Positions 1 to 7,062 of a stretch of DNA of 13,214 bases are shown one piece after another (position 1 is the first letter of the stretch; every line of letters begins with the position of its first letter). Under the pieces are notes generated by a model. That model made no database searches, was not told the origin of the DNA, and was given only the letters and a program-made list of their open reading frames with translations. Source of the stretch: Paramuribaculum sp. (GTDB taxonomy: Bacteria; Bacteroidota; Bacteroidia; Bacteroidales; Muribaculaceae). The stretch spans positions 1 through 13,214 of the forward strand of contig JAIDXU010000177.1 in the NCBI GenBank assembly GCA_029058455.1, given 5' to 3'. The position numbers and the translations under genes were made by a program.

Positions 1-11
1 AACGTGAGGAA

Positions 12-36
12 TGTAGCAGCGCGAAGAATCGCGCTG
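12..36 (+). repeat. Palindromic intergenic element, copy 1
   Basis: A 25-base GC-rich element. Positions 17-24 (CAGCGCGA) and 29-36 (TCGCGCTG) form a perfect 8-bp inverted repeat around a 4-base loop. Its sequence matches the reverse complement of 84-108 at all but a few positions, so the two elements form an inverted pair about 47 bases apart. Short palindromes in inverted pairs resemble REP/BIME-type extragenic repeats; that family assignment is inference, and only the two copies here are seen. Confidence 0.6.
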
Positions 37-83
37 ACATCCGCATGGCCGATCCCCGTATGGCGGTGTAGATACGTCGCAGT

Positions 84-108
84 CGGCGCGATTAATCGCG
101 CCGCTACA
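84..108 (-). repeat. Palindromic intergenic element, copy 2 (inverted)
   Basis: Positions 84-103 are a perfect 20-bp palindrome, CGGCGCGATTAATCGCGCCG, followed by a CTACA end. Read on the minus strand it begins TGTAGC like copy 1 at 12-36 and shares the GCGCGA...AATCGCGC core. The changes relative to copy 1 fall at paired arm positions (A/T to G/C) and in the loop, so stem pairing is preserved. This suggests selection or copying of a hairpin rather than chance. No coding potential is seen. Confidence 0.6.
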
Positions 109-164
109 ATCACATCAAAGTAGGTAAAGCAGAGCACGGGTGATGGAGTGCGAGGGGTTGGTAG

Positions 165-198
165 CCCGTGGAGCTGGCGCGTGACGATAACCGCGGGT
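165..198 (+). repeat. GC-rich hairpin repeat, copy A
   Basis: Contains CCCGTGGAGC (165-174), GTGAC (181-185) and CCGCGGGT (191-198) in that order, the same three blocks found at 236-266. CCCGTGG can pair with CCGCGGG using G-T wobble. CCGCGGGT can alternatively pair with ACCCGTGG just downstream (203-210) across a 4-base loop, and a CACGGG at 135-140 also complements CCCGTG. The function is unknown. It is probably a dispersed intergenic repeat. Confidence 0.45.
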
Positions 199-235
199 GT
201 CAACCCGTGGATGGAGACCACTCCCTGATTACGAA

Positions 236-266
236 CCCGCGGAGCGAGTGACTCATTCCCGCGGGT
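236..266 (+). repeat. GC-rich hairpin repeat, copy B
   Basis: A second, direct-orientation copy of the element at 165-198, with CCCGCGGAGC (236-245), GTGAC (248-252) and CCGCGGGT (259-266). Here the arms AACCCGCGG (234-242) and CCGCGGGTT (259-267) are perfectly complementary over 9 bp, and the 16-base loop holds a further GAG/CTC pairing. It lies about 60 bases before the gcv promoter. There is no T-tract after the stem on either strand, so it is not a standard intrinsic terminator. Confidence 0.45.
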
Positions 267-298
267 TGACATAGAAGCTGTAAATTTTTGGAGGCGGG

Positions 299-331
299 TG
301 TGCGGAATTACGGCAAAATGACTTATCTTTG
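299..331 (+). promoter_or_regulatory. Probable promoter of the gcv operon
   Basis: TATCTTTG at 324-331 is an exact match to the Bacteroidota -7 consensus TAnnTTTG. The -33 box is weak: TGTG at 299-302 matches TTTG at three of four bases with a 21-bp spacer. Transcription would start near 337-339, leaving a leader of about 65 nt before the gcvT ATG at 404. No other consensus -7 box was noticed between 1 and 403 on this strand. Confidence 0.5.
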
Positions 332-336
332 TAGAC

Positions 337-403
337 GTGAAGCAACGCTTCCTCCAGCTACGGATTACAATCATTTACATAACCACATAAATCTACTACC
401 ATA
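337..403 (+). promoter_or_regulatory. Short gcv leader with 5' stem-loop
   Basis: The leader contains a perfect small stem-loop, GAAGC (339-343), loop AAC, GCTTC (347-351), which would sit at or near the 5' end of the transcript. Flanking GTAG (331-334) and CTAC (358-361) could extend it if transcription starts earlier. The rest is AT-rich and leads into ATAATG without a recognisable Shine-Dalgarno, as is usual in this phylum. At about 65 nt it is too short for a glycine riboswitch. Confidence 0.3.
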
Positions 404-1516
404 ATGAATAACGGTGACATCAAAACAACTTGTCTTCACGACTGTCACACCGCTCTGGGCGCCCAGATGAGTCCTTTTGCCGGTTTCGACATGCCGATTC
501 AATATGAAGGCATTGCCGAGGAACATCTGGCCGTGAGAAACGCCTGCGGCATATTTGACGTGAGCCACATGGGCGAGGTTACAGTCACCGGTCCCGAGGC
601 CGAAAAGTTTGTAAACCACATCTTTACCAACGACGTTACCAACGCTCCCGATTTCAAGATATTCTATGGCATGATGCTCCACGCCAACGGCGGCACCATC
701 GACGATCTCCTTGTCTACAAGCGTTGCGACAACAATTTCCTGCTCGTTATCAACGCCGCCAACATCGACAAGGATGTGGCCCACATAATGGAACAGGCCA
801 AAAACTATGATGTGGAGGTTAAGAATATCTCCGACCCCACCGGCGAGATAGCCATTCAGGGACCCGATTCTGAAAAAGTGATGCTCGAGGCTCTCGGCCT
901 TGACTGCAAGGATCTGGTTTTCTATACCTTTATGGAAACCACCCTGCCGCTCAACGGCGCTCCCGTGTTGGTGAGCCGCACAGGTTATACCGGCGAGGAC
1001 GGTTTTGAAATCTACAGCGACACCGCCACCACCCGTCTCTGCTGGAACAAGCTGATGGAGAGCGGACTCGTGAAACCGTGCGGACTCGGCTGCCGCGACA
1101 CCCTGCGTTTTGAAGTGGGATTGCCCCTCTATGGCGACGAGCTCACCGACGAAATCACCCCTCTCGAAGCTTCGCTGGGAATATTCGTCAAGCTCGACAA
1201 ACCCGAATTTATAGGTCGTGAGGCTCTCGCGGCTCAGAAAGAAGCGGGAGTGAGCCGCAAGCTCGTGGGTCTTGAAATCAAAGACAGGGCCATAGCACGC
1301 CACGGCGCCGAAGTAATCCTCCCCGCCACCGGCGAAGTGATCGGCGCGGTCACCACCGGCTATCGCGGCATTTCGGTTGACAAGAGCATAGCCATGGCGC
1401 TCATCGACTCGCGCTATGCCGCTCTCGGCACCGAGCTTCAGGTAAAGGTGCGCCGCAAGGTCTTTCCCGCCGTTGTGACAGCCAAAAAATTCTATAAGAA
1501 AAGCTATAAAAAATAA
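404..1516 (+). CDS. gcvT: Glycine cleavage system T protein (aminomethyltransferase)
   Basis: This 370-residue protein has the normal length for the family. It takes the aminomethyl group from lipoyl-GcvH, transfers the methylene to tetrahydrofolate to form 5,10-methylene-THF, and releases ammonia, in the cytoplasm. The N-terminal folate-binding domain shows the GIFDVSHMGE block (49-58) and GGTIDDLLVYK (96-106), which holds the conserved aspartates D100-D101; one of these corresponds to the catalytic Asp101 of E. coli GcvT. The C-terminal barrel ends in the usual KVRRK...FY motif. The ATG at 404 is chosen because the homologous N-terminus (LHDCHTALGA) follows at once. It is first in the operon, 38 nt ahead of gcvH. 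Function is near certain from family similarity and context. Confidence 0.97.
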   Translation: MNNGDIKTTCLHDCHTALGAQMSPFAGFDMPIQYEGIAEEHLAVRNACGIFDVSHMGEVTVTGPEAEKFVNHIFTNDVTNAPDFKIFYGMMLHANGGTIDDLLVYKRCDNNFLLVINAANIDKDVAHIMEQAKNYDVEVKNISDPTGEIAIQGPDSEKVMLEALGLDCKDLVFYTFMETTLPLNGAPVLVSRTGYTGEDGFEIYSDTATTRLCWNKLMESGLVKPCGLGCRDTLRFEVGLPLYGDELTDEITPLEASLGIFVKLDKPEFIGREALAAQKEAGVSRKLVGLEIKDRAIARHGAEVILPATGEVIGAVTTGYRGISVDKSIAMALIDSRYAALGTELQVKVRRKVFPAVVTAKKFYKKSYKK

Positions 1517-1554
1517 TCCTTAACAAATATCAATCTCTTTAAAATCCGACAATT

Positions 1555-1932
1555 ATGAAAACCCTCTATAGCCCCACCCACGAATATGTAAAAGTTGACG
1601 GCAACATCGCTTATATCGGCATCTCAGACTATGCCCAGCACGCCCTCGGCAACATTGTGTATGTCGACATGCCCGAACAGGGCGACGACCTCACCGCCGG
1701 CGAGGAATTCGGTGCCGTCGAGAGTGTTAAGGCCGCTTCCGACCTCTATTCTCCCGTGTCGGGTGCCGTGATCGAAAGCAACGAGCAGCTCATCGACAAC
1801 CCCGGCCTCATCAACAAGGATGCCGAAAACACATGGATCATCAAAGTGGAGCTTACCGACCCCTCCGAACTCGACAAGCTGATGGACGAGGAAGCCTACC
1901 GCAAACATTGCGAGGCCGAAGCCGCTCATTGA
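1555..1932 (+). CDS. gcvH: Glycine cleavage system H protein (lipoyl carrier)
   Basis: A 125-residue, acidic, single-domain lipoyl carrier of typical length. The lipoylation site is Lys59 in the ESVKA motif (56-60), within the conserved GAVESVKAASDLYSP region. The preceding THEYV (8-12) and DYAQHALGNIVYVD (25-38) blocks are also diagnostic. The swinging lipoyl arm accepts the aminomethyl group from the P protein, delivers it to GcvT and is then reoxidised by LpdA. Lipoyl synthase or lipoate ligase genes are not in the window, so the modification must be supplied from elsewhere. The gene lies 38 nt after gcvT and 43 nt before gcvPA. Confidence 0.97.
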   Translation: MKTLYSPTHEYVKVDGNIAYIGISDYAQHALGNIVYVDMPEQGDDLTAGEEFGAVESVKAASDLYSPVSGAVIESNEQLIDNPGLINKDAENTWIIKVELTDPSELDKLMDEEAYRKHCEAEAAH

Positions 1933-1975
1933 TTCCTTCAAGCAAGTAAGTCACCTAACCAATCATTCCAACACA

Positions 1976-3298
1976 GTGCACAGATATATTCCCCATACTC
2001 AGCACGAAGTCGACACAATGCTCGCCAAATGCGGCATGAAGTCGATCGACGAGCTCTATGCCGATGTGCCGGAGCAGCTGCTCCTGAAGCGCGACTATGA
2101 TGTGGCTTCGGAGATGAGCGAGAAAGAGGTAAGAGATTTCTTCCGCGATCTCGACGCCAAAAACAAGCCTCTCACATGCTTTGCCGGGCAGGGTTTCTAT
2201 CACAGATATTCACCCTCGGCCGTTAACTATATTCTCGGCCGCTCGGAATTTCTCACCGCCTACACCCCCTATCAGCCTGAGATTTCACAGGGCACCCTCC
2301 AGTATATCTTCGAATATCAGAGCATGATGGCTTCGCTCACCGGTCTTGAAGTGAGCAATGCCTCGATGTATGACGGCTCGACCGCCACAGCCGAAGCGCT
2401 GATAATGACAGTGGCCGCTTCGCGCAAGAAGAAAAGAGTGCTGGTGTCGGCCACAATGCTCCCCCATGTCATAAAAGTGGCTCAGACCTACGCCCTCAAC
2501 CACGGGGTGGAGATCACTGTGATAGATGAAGAAAACGGAGTGACCTCGCGCAGCCGCATCTCCGAAGAGCTTGCCAAGGGCGATGTGGCCGGTGTGGCCG
2601 TAGCCACCCCCAACCGTTACGGTATTCTCGAAGACTATACCGGTCTGGCTGACGAAGTGCATGGCGCCAAAGCGCTCCTTGTGATGTATGCCAACGCCGC
2701 CGACCTCGGAGTGATACGCACCCCCGGCGAATGGAACGCCGACATCGCCGTGGGCGACGCCCAGAGCCTCGGCATGCCGCTCAATTTCGGCGGCCCCTAT
2801 CTCGGCTATCTCTGCGCCACCAAAGCCCTGATGAGAAAAATGCCGGGCAGAATCGTGGGCGCCACCACCGACGACATGGGTCAGAGAGTGTTTGTGCTCA
2901 CCCTCCAGGCCCGCGAACAGCATATACGCCGCGAGAAAGCCACCTCAAACATCTGCTCCAATCAGGGGCTGATGGCTCTCTATGTGTCGGTCTACCTCTC
3001 GCTGTTAGGTCCCGACGGGTTGCGTCAGCTCTGCATGACCGGCCATGCGGGAGCCGTGAAACTGTCTCAAATGCTTGTTGAAACAGGCAAAGTGTCGCTC
3101 ACCTATCCCGACAAACCGTTTCTCAACGAATTTCTCGTCACCACCACCGAGCCTGTCGACCTCATCATCGAGCGCTGCGTAAAGGCCGGTGTGCTTCCGG
3201 GTGTGAAAGTCGACGACAATCACCTGCTCATCGCCGTAACAGAGATGCAGACCGTAGACGACTATAATAAATTGTGTCAACTTATTTCAAACCCCTAA
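1976..3298 (+). CDS. gcvPA: Glycine dehydrogenase (decarboxylating) subunit 1
   Basis: A 440-residue protein corresponding to the N-terminal half of one-chain GcvP. With GcvPB it forms the P protein, which decarboxylates glycine and loads the aminomethyl group on GcvH. It has the aminotransferase-like fold but lacks the PLP lysine, which resides in GcvPB. Visible family blocks are RYIPHT near residue 3, QGFYHRYSP (about 72-80), AYTPYQPEISQGTLQ (about 95-109), the NASMYDGSTA segment and QAREQHIRREKATSNICSNQ. The start is GTG: no in-frame ATG lies just upstream, and the next one (codon 15, near 2018) would remove the conserved RYIPHT segment. It is separated from gcvPB by only 12 nt. Confidence 0.95.
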   Translation: MHRYIPHTQHEVDTMLAKCGMKSIDELYADVPEQLLLKRDYDVASEMSEKEVRDFFRDLDAKNKPLTCFAGQGFYHRYSPSAVNYILGRSEFLTAYTPYQPEISQGTLQYIFEYQSMMASLTGLEVSNASMYDGSTATAEALIMTVAASRKKKRVLVSATMLPHVIKVAQTYALNHGVEITVIDEENGVTSRSRISEELAKGDVAGVAVATPNRYGILEDYTGLADEVHGAKALLVMYANAADLGVIRTPGEWNADIAVGDAQSLGMPLNFGGPYLGYLCATKALMRKMPGRIVGATTDDMGQRVFVLTLQAREQHIRREKATSNICSNQGLMALYVSVYLSLLGPDGLRQLCMTGHAGAVKLSQMLVETGKVSLTYPDKPFLNEFLVTTTEPVDLIIERCVKAGVLPGVKVDDNHLLIAVTEMQTVDDYNKLCQLISNP

Positions 3299-3310
3299 GT
3301 CACGAGAGCC

Positions 3311-4783
3311 ATGAACAGAAAGTTTTATTCAAATCTCATTTTTGACCTCTCGCGCAAGGGCCGCAAAGGCTATCGCCTGCCCGACACCGGCTGTGGCGCC
3401 TCGCTTGAGGGTATTCCCGCAAATCTGCTGCGCGAGTCGGCTCCCGAACTGCCCGAAGTTGACGAGCCTTCGGTAGTGAGACACTTCACCAATCTTTCGA
3501 CCAACAATTTCGGTGTTGACACAGGGTTCTATCCCCTCGGGTCATGCACCATGAAATATAATCCCAAAATCAACGAGGAGATGGCAGCCCTGCCCAACAT
3601 GTCGGCTCTCCATCCCCTCACCCCCGCGGCAGCCGCCCAAGGTGCGCTCGAGGCCTATTTCACCCTTCAGGAATTGCTCTGCGAGATAGGCGGCATGAGC
3701 GAATTTACCCTCAATCCCTTTGCAGGCGCCCACGGCGAGCTGACCGGACTGATGGTGATACGCGCCTATCACCGCTCGCGCGGAGACATGAAGCGCGACA
3801 CCGTGATAGTGCCCGACTCGGCCCACGGCACCAACCCCGCTTCGGCCGCGGTTGCCGGATTAAAGGTGGTTGAGGTCAAGAGTCTGCCCGACGGCACAGT
3901 CGACGTCGAAGCCCTCAAGCCCCTGCTCAACGACCGTGTAGCCGCCATGATGATGACCAACCCCAACACACTCGGCATATTCGAGACCCGTATTCCCGAA
4001 ATCGCCGCGATGGTTCATGAAGCCGGCGGCCTGATGTATTATGACGGCGCCAACATCAACCCGCTCGTAGGCGTGACCCGCCCCGGCGACATGGGTTTTG
4101 ACGTTATGCACATCAACCTCCACAAAACATTCTCTACTCCCCACGGAGGCGGCGGCCCCGGCAGCGGCCCTGTGGGCGTAAGAAAAGGTCTCGAACAGTT
4201 CCTCCCCTCACCCCGCGTCGTGAAGCTCGACGACGGCACCTTTGCCCTCGACAGCCCGGAAACATCGCTCGGTCAGGTGTCGAACCTGCTCGGCAACTTC
4301 GCCGTTGAATTGCGCGCACTCGCCTATATCCTGTCACTCGGCAAGGAGGGTCTGCGCGAAGTAGGTCCGATGGCCACCCTCGCCGCCAACTACATCAAGG
4401 AATCGCTGAGAGACCTCTACCGTCTGCCGGTCGACAGAGTTTGCAAACATGAGTTTGTGTTCGACGGTCTGGCCGACAAGTCAACCGGCGTCACCACACT
4501 CAATGTGGCCAAACGACTGCTTGACTTCGGATTCCATGCCCCGACAATCTATTTCCCCCTCCTGTTTCATGAGTCGCTTATGATCGAGCCTACCGAAACC
4601 GAAAATCTCGATACTCTCAACGACTTCATAAAGGTGATGCGTCAGATTGCCGACGAGGCGGCCAACAATCCCGATTTAGTGAAAAACGCTCCCCACGACA
4701 CTCCCGTGAGACACCCCGACGACACAGCCGCCGCCCTCACTCCGCGTGTCACTGTGGCCGATCTTAAAAGCAACGACCTCTGA
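3311..4783 (+). CDS. gcvPB: Glycine dehydrogenase (decarboxylating) subunit 2, PLP-binding
   Basis: A 490-residue protein matching the C-terminal, catalytic half of GcvP. The PLP Schiff-base lysine is Lys272 in INLHKTFSTPHGGGGPGSGP (268-287), followed by the glycine-rich loop that contacts the cofactor. Other family blocks are LGSCTMKYNPK (76-86), NPFAGAHGE (135-143), DSAHGTNPASA (169-179) and YYDGANINP (243-251). It works as a heterodimer or heterotetramer with GcvPA. The TGA stop overlaps the lpdA ATG by one base (TGATG at 4781-4785), which suggests translational coupling. The last 40 or so residues are Asp/Pro/Ala-rich and probably not part of the catalytic core. Confidence 0.96.
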   Translation: MNRKFYSNLIFDLSRKGRKGYRLPDTGCGASLEGIPANLLRESAPELPEVDEPSVVRHFTNLSTNNFGVDTGFYPLGSCTMKYNPKINEEMAALPNMSALHPLTPAAAAQGALEAYFTLQELLCEIGGMSEFTLNPFAGAHGELTGLMVIRAYHRSRGDMKRDTVIVPDSAHGTNPASAAVAGLKVVEVKSLPDGTVDVEALKPLLNDRVAAMMMTNPNTLGIFETRIPEIAAMVHEAGGLMYYDGANINPLVGVTRPGDMGFDVMHINLHKTFSTPHGGGGPGSGPVGVRKGLEQFLPSPRVVKLDDGTFALDSPETSLGQVSNLLGNFAVELRALAYILSLGKEGLREVGPMATLAANYIKESLRDLYRLPVDRVCKHEFVFDGLADKSTGVTTLNVAKRLLDFGFHAPTIYFPLLFHESLMIEPTETENLDTLNDFIKVMRQIADEAANNPDLVKNAPHDTPVRHPDDTAAALTPRVTVADLKSNDL

Positions 4784-6075
4784 TGACCTCACCTGCAATT
4801 TTCGACCTTATAGTAATCGGCGCCGGACCCGGCGGCTACTCTGTGGCCGCCGAGGCCGCTGCCACGGGGCTTAGCGTGGCTCTGATTGAAAAAGAGCTTG
4901 CGGGAGGCACTTGCCTCAACCGCGGATGTATTCCCACCAAGGCGCTCTGCCACTCGGCAGCTCACTGTCCCGACACTCCCTATACCGAAGCGGTCGAGCA
5001 TAAAAACGAAGTCGTGGCCACCCTGCGTCAGGGAGTGGAATCGCTCATTGCCAAAACCACCATCTATAAGGGTGAGGCCGTGATCAGACCGCAGCACATC
5101 GTGGAGGTCAACGGCGAGACTCTCACCGCGCCGCGCATCATCATCGCCACCGGCAGCGCTCCCGCCTCGCTTCCGATCGAGGGCGCAGATCTGACCATCG
5201 ACAGCACCGACATGCTTTCGCTCGACGAGCTGCCCGACTCGCTCGCCATTATAGGTGGCGGCGTGATAGGCATGGAATTTGCCTCAATGCTCAATCTCCG
5301 CGGCGTGAAAGTCACGGTGATAGAATATTGCAAGGAGATTCTGCCCGCTTTCGACCCCGATATAGCCAAACGTCTGCGCATGAGTCTCAAAAAGCGGGGT
5401 GTGGAATTTATCACCTCGGCCGCCGTCACCGCAGTGAGCCGCGATGATGACTCTATGTTCAGAGTTGACTACATATCGAAAGACAAACCCAAGAGCCTCA
5501 CCGCCCAAAAGGTGCTGATGGCTGTTGGCCGCAAAGCTGTCGTGCCTGCGGGCGCGGTTGAATCGGGCATAGTCCTCGACCGCCGCGGATTTATAGTCAC
5601 CGACAACAATATGCAGACCTCGGTCGAAGGAATCTTCGCCATAGGCGATGTCAACGGCCGCTGTCTCCTCGCCCATGCAGCCGAAGCTCAGGGCCGCAAG
5701 GTGCTCGGCCTGCCGGTTGAACTCGACATCATCCCCTCGGTAGCGTTTACCAATCCTCCATGCTCTATGGTAGGCATGACTCCCTCCCAATGCGAAGCCT
5801 CCGGCTTCAAACCCCTCGCGGCGTCGGCCACCTATTATTCCAACGGCTATGCCGTGGCCACCGACCAGACCGAGGGAATGGTGAAAATGCTCTTTCATCC
5901 CGAAAGTCTCAAACTTGTCGGCTGCTCTATAACGGGCGCCGGCGCCGACCTCATGATAGCCACACCCGCCATGGCCATGCTCGCGGGTGCCGACCTCAAG
6001 ACCATGCAGTCGCTCGTTTACGCCCACCCCACCCTGAGCGAAATTCTCAGCACTGCCGCCCGCAATCTCAAATGA
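4783..6075 (+). CDS. lpdA: Dihydrolipoyl dehydrogenase (glycine cleavage L protein)
   Basis: An FAD- and NAD-dependent disulfide oxidoreductase that reoxidises dihydrolipoyl-GcvH and passes electrons to NAD+. Features in order are the FAD dinucleotide fold GAGPGG (13-18), the redox-active pair Cys44/Cys49 in GGTCLNRGCIPTK, the NAD-binding fold GGGVIG (158-163), the second FAD motif IFAIGDV (284-290), and the C-terminal catalytic dyad His415/Glu420 in AHPTLSE. At 430 residues it is about 40 shorter than E. coli Lpd (474), mainly because the segment after the redox cysteines is compact. The usual TxPE motif is replaced by NPPC (324-327). Its position makes it a dedicated L protein for this system rather than one borrowed from a 2-oxoacid dehydrogenase. 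Confidence 0.93.
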   Translation: MTSPAIFDLIVIGAGPGGYSVAAEAAATGLSVALIEKELAGGTCLNRGCIPTKALCHSAAHCPDTPYTEAVEHKNEVVATLRQGVESLIAKTTIYKGEAVIRPQHIVEVNGETLTAPRIIIATGSAPASLPIEGADLTIDSTDMLSLDELPDSLAIIGGGVIGMEFASMLNLRGVKVTVIEYCKEILPAFDPDIAKRLRMSLKKRGVEFITSAAVTAVSRDDDSMFRVDYISKDKPKSLTAQKVLMAVGRKAVVPAGAVESGIVLDRRGFIVTDNNMQTSVEGIFAIGDVNGRCLLAHAAEAQGRKVLGLPVELDIIPSVAFTNPPCSMVGMTPSQCEASGFKPLAASATYYSNGYAVATDQTEGMVKMLFHPESLKLVGCSITGAGADLMIATPAMAMLAGADLKTMQSLVYAHPTLSEILSTAARNLK

Positions 6076-6992
6076 CCGACAGATCATCCGAAATAATAAG
6101 TCAAAGCACCGGCACACCACTCGTGTCGGTGCTAATGCTATGTTACAACCAACAGTCTACTATCGACGAAGCCATACGCTCGGTAATGCTCCAGAAAGCT
6201 CCGTTTGAATTTGAGCTTGTGATAGCCAACGACTGTTCGACCGACGCCACCGAGAACCGGACCAAAGCATGGGCCGACAAATATCCCGGCAAAATCACGC
6301 TTATATCCCGCCGGCAAAATCTCGGTCTGCAACGCAATCTTCTCGACGCTTACAGTCATTGCCGGGGAAAATATATCGCTATCTGCGAGGGTGATGACTT
6401 CTGGTGTTCGCGACACAAACTGCGCCGCCAGGCCGAATGGATGGAAAATCATCCTGAAACGGCGATATGTTTCCACCGCGTGGTCAACTACTATGCCGAC
6501 ACAGGCGAAATGTCGCTATCCAACGGCCCGGGCACCACTCCGCGCCTCATGACAGTGACCGACCTCGCCAAAGCCAACCTCATAAGCAATGTTTCGGTGA
6601 TGTATCGCGCCCTCTCCCACTCCGAGCTTCCTCGATGGATTGAACAGACACCTCTCACCGACTATGCCCTCCACATGCTCCATGCCTCGCGGGGCGACAT
6701 CAGATTTATGCCTCAGCCAATGGCCGTTTACCGCCGCTACTCACGCGGAATATGGAGCGGCGACAATCGGCGCGCACTTGAACTGGCGCGCGATGTAAGG
6801 CAGCTGCTCATCAGCCACTTTGCCGGGCGCGAGGAAATCACCCAGCCTCTTTCTCAGGCTCTCGGGCGTATTCTTGAAGCGTTGAGCAAACCGGCCGCCG
6901 AATCATCTCCGGCCACTCCACCGCGCCGCAGCCTCCTCTCACGCCTCCGCGCCTCTATCTCGCGCCTCCTCCCTCCCCCGAGAATCAAATAA
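6072..6992 (+). CDS. Family 2 glycosyltransferase (GT-A fold)
   Basis: A 306-residue protein starting at an ATG that overlaps the lpdA stop by four bases (ATGA, 6072-6075). The frame stays open upstream to 5760, but that part lies inside lpdA and is not protein-like. The GT2 signature is clear: VSVLMLCYNQ (18-27), DCSTDAT (54-60), NLGLQRN (83-89) and the metal/nucleotide-sugar site CEGDDFW (105-111), followed by KLRRQAEWM. An acceptor-side TDYAL (196-200) and the MAVYRRYSRGIWSG region (217-230) are as in glycosyltransferases of O-antigen and capsule loci. No transmembrane segments are seen. The last 25 or so residues are basic and proline-rich and may form a membrane-touching amphipathic helix. 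Donor and acceptor are unknown. There are no other sugar genes beside it. Confidence 0.88.
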   Translation: MTDRSSEIISQSTGTPLVSVLMLCYNQQSTIDEAIRSVMLQKAPFEFELVIANDCSTDATENRTKAWADKYPGKITLISRRQNLGLQRNLLDAYSHCRGKYIAICEGDDFWCSRHKLRRQAEWMENHPETAICFHRVVNYYADTGEMSLSNGPGTTPRLMTVTDLAKANLISNVSVMYRALSHSELPRWIEQTPLTDYALHMLHASRGDIRFMPQPMAVYRRYSRGIWSGDNRRALELARDVRQLLISHFAGREEITQPLSQALGRILEALSKPAAESSPATPPRRSLLSRLRASISRLLPPPRIK

Positions 6993-7062
6993 GGCTGAGC
7001 AAGGTGTATAATCCCAAAACAAGAGGGTTTAAAAAGTTCGCGACCGGTTTCTACACAGACCA
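6993..7062. other. Convergent intergenic gap without a strong terminator
   Basis: This 70-nt gap lies between the 3' ends of the glycosyltransferase (plus) and the RND transporter (minus). The only hairpin candidate is TCCC (7012-7015) with GGG (7025-7027), a 3-bp GC core that is too weak to call. If termination is intrinsic it is not obvious here. Transcripts of the two operons may overlap or may end by Rho. Confidence 0.5.

Noticed and set aside
332..403. Glycine riboswitch ahead of gcvT
   Set aside because: The leader after the -7 box is only about 65 nt. Known glycine aptamers need more, and no aptamer core with multiple paired helices can be drawn. The only structure is a 5-bp stem-loop.
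371..1303. Long minus-strand open frame (310 codons) opposite gcvT
   Set aside because: It is fully antisense to a certain gene, lacks family-like sequence, and arises from GC-rich third positions. The same applies to the minus-strand frames inside gcvPA (2285-2923) and lpdA (5284-6120).
5760..6071. Upstream in-frame extension of the glycosyltransferase inside lpdA
   Set aside because: The first 104 codons overlap lpdA in another frame and are Arg/His/Pro-rich without domain similarity. The ATG at 6072 sits just before the GT2 motif and overlaps the lpdA stop in the usual way.
6993..7062. Bidirectional terminator between the convergent operons
   Set aside because: Only a 3-bp CCC/GGG core with AT flanks can be paired, and no clear T-tract follows on either strand.
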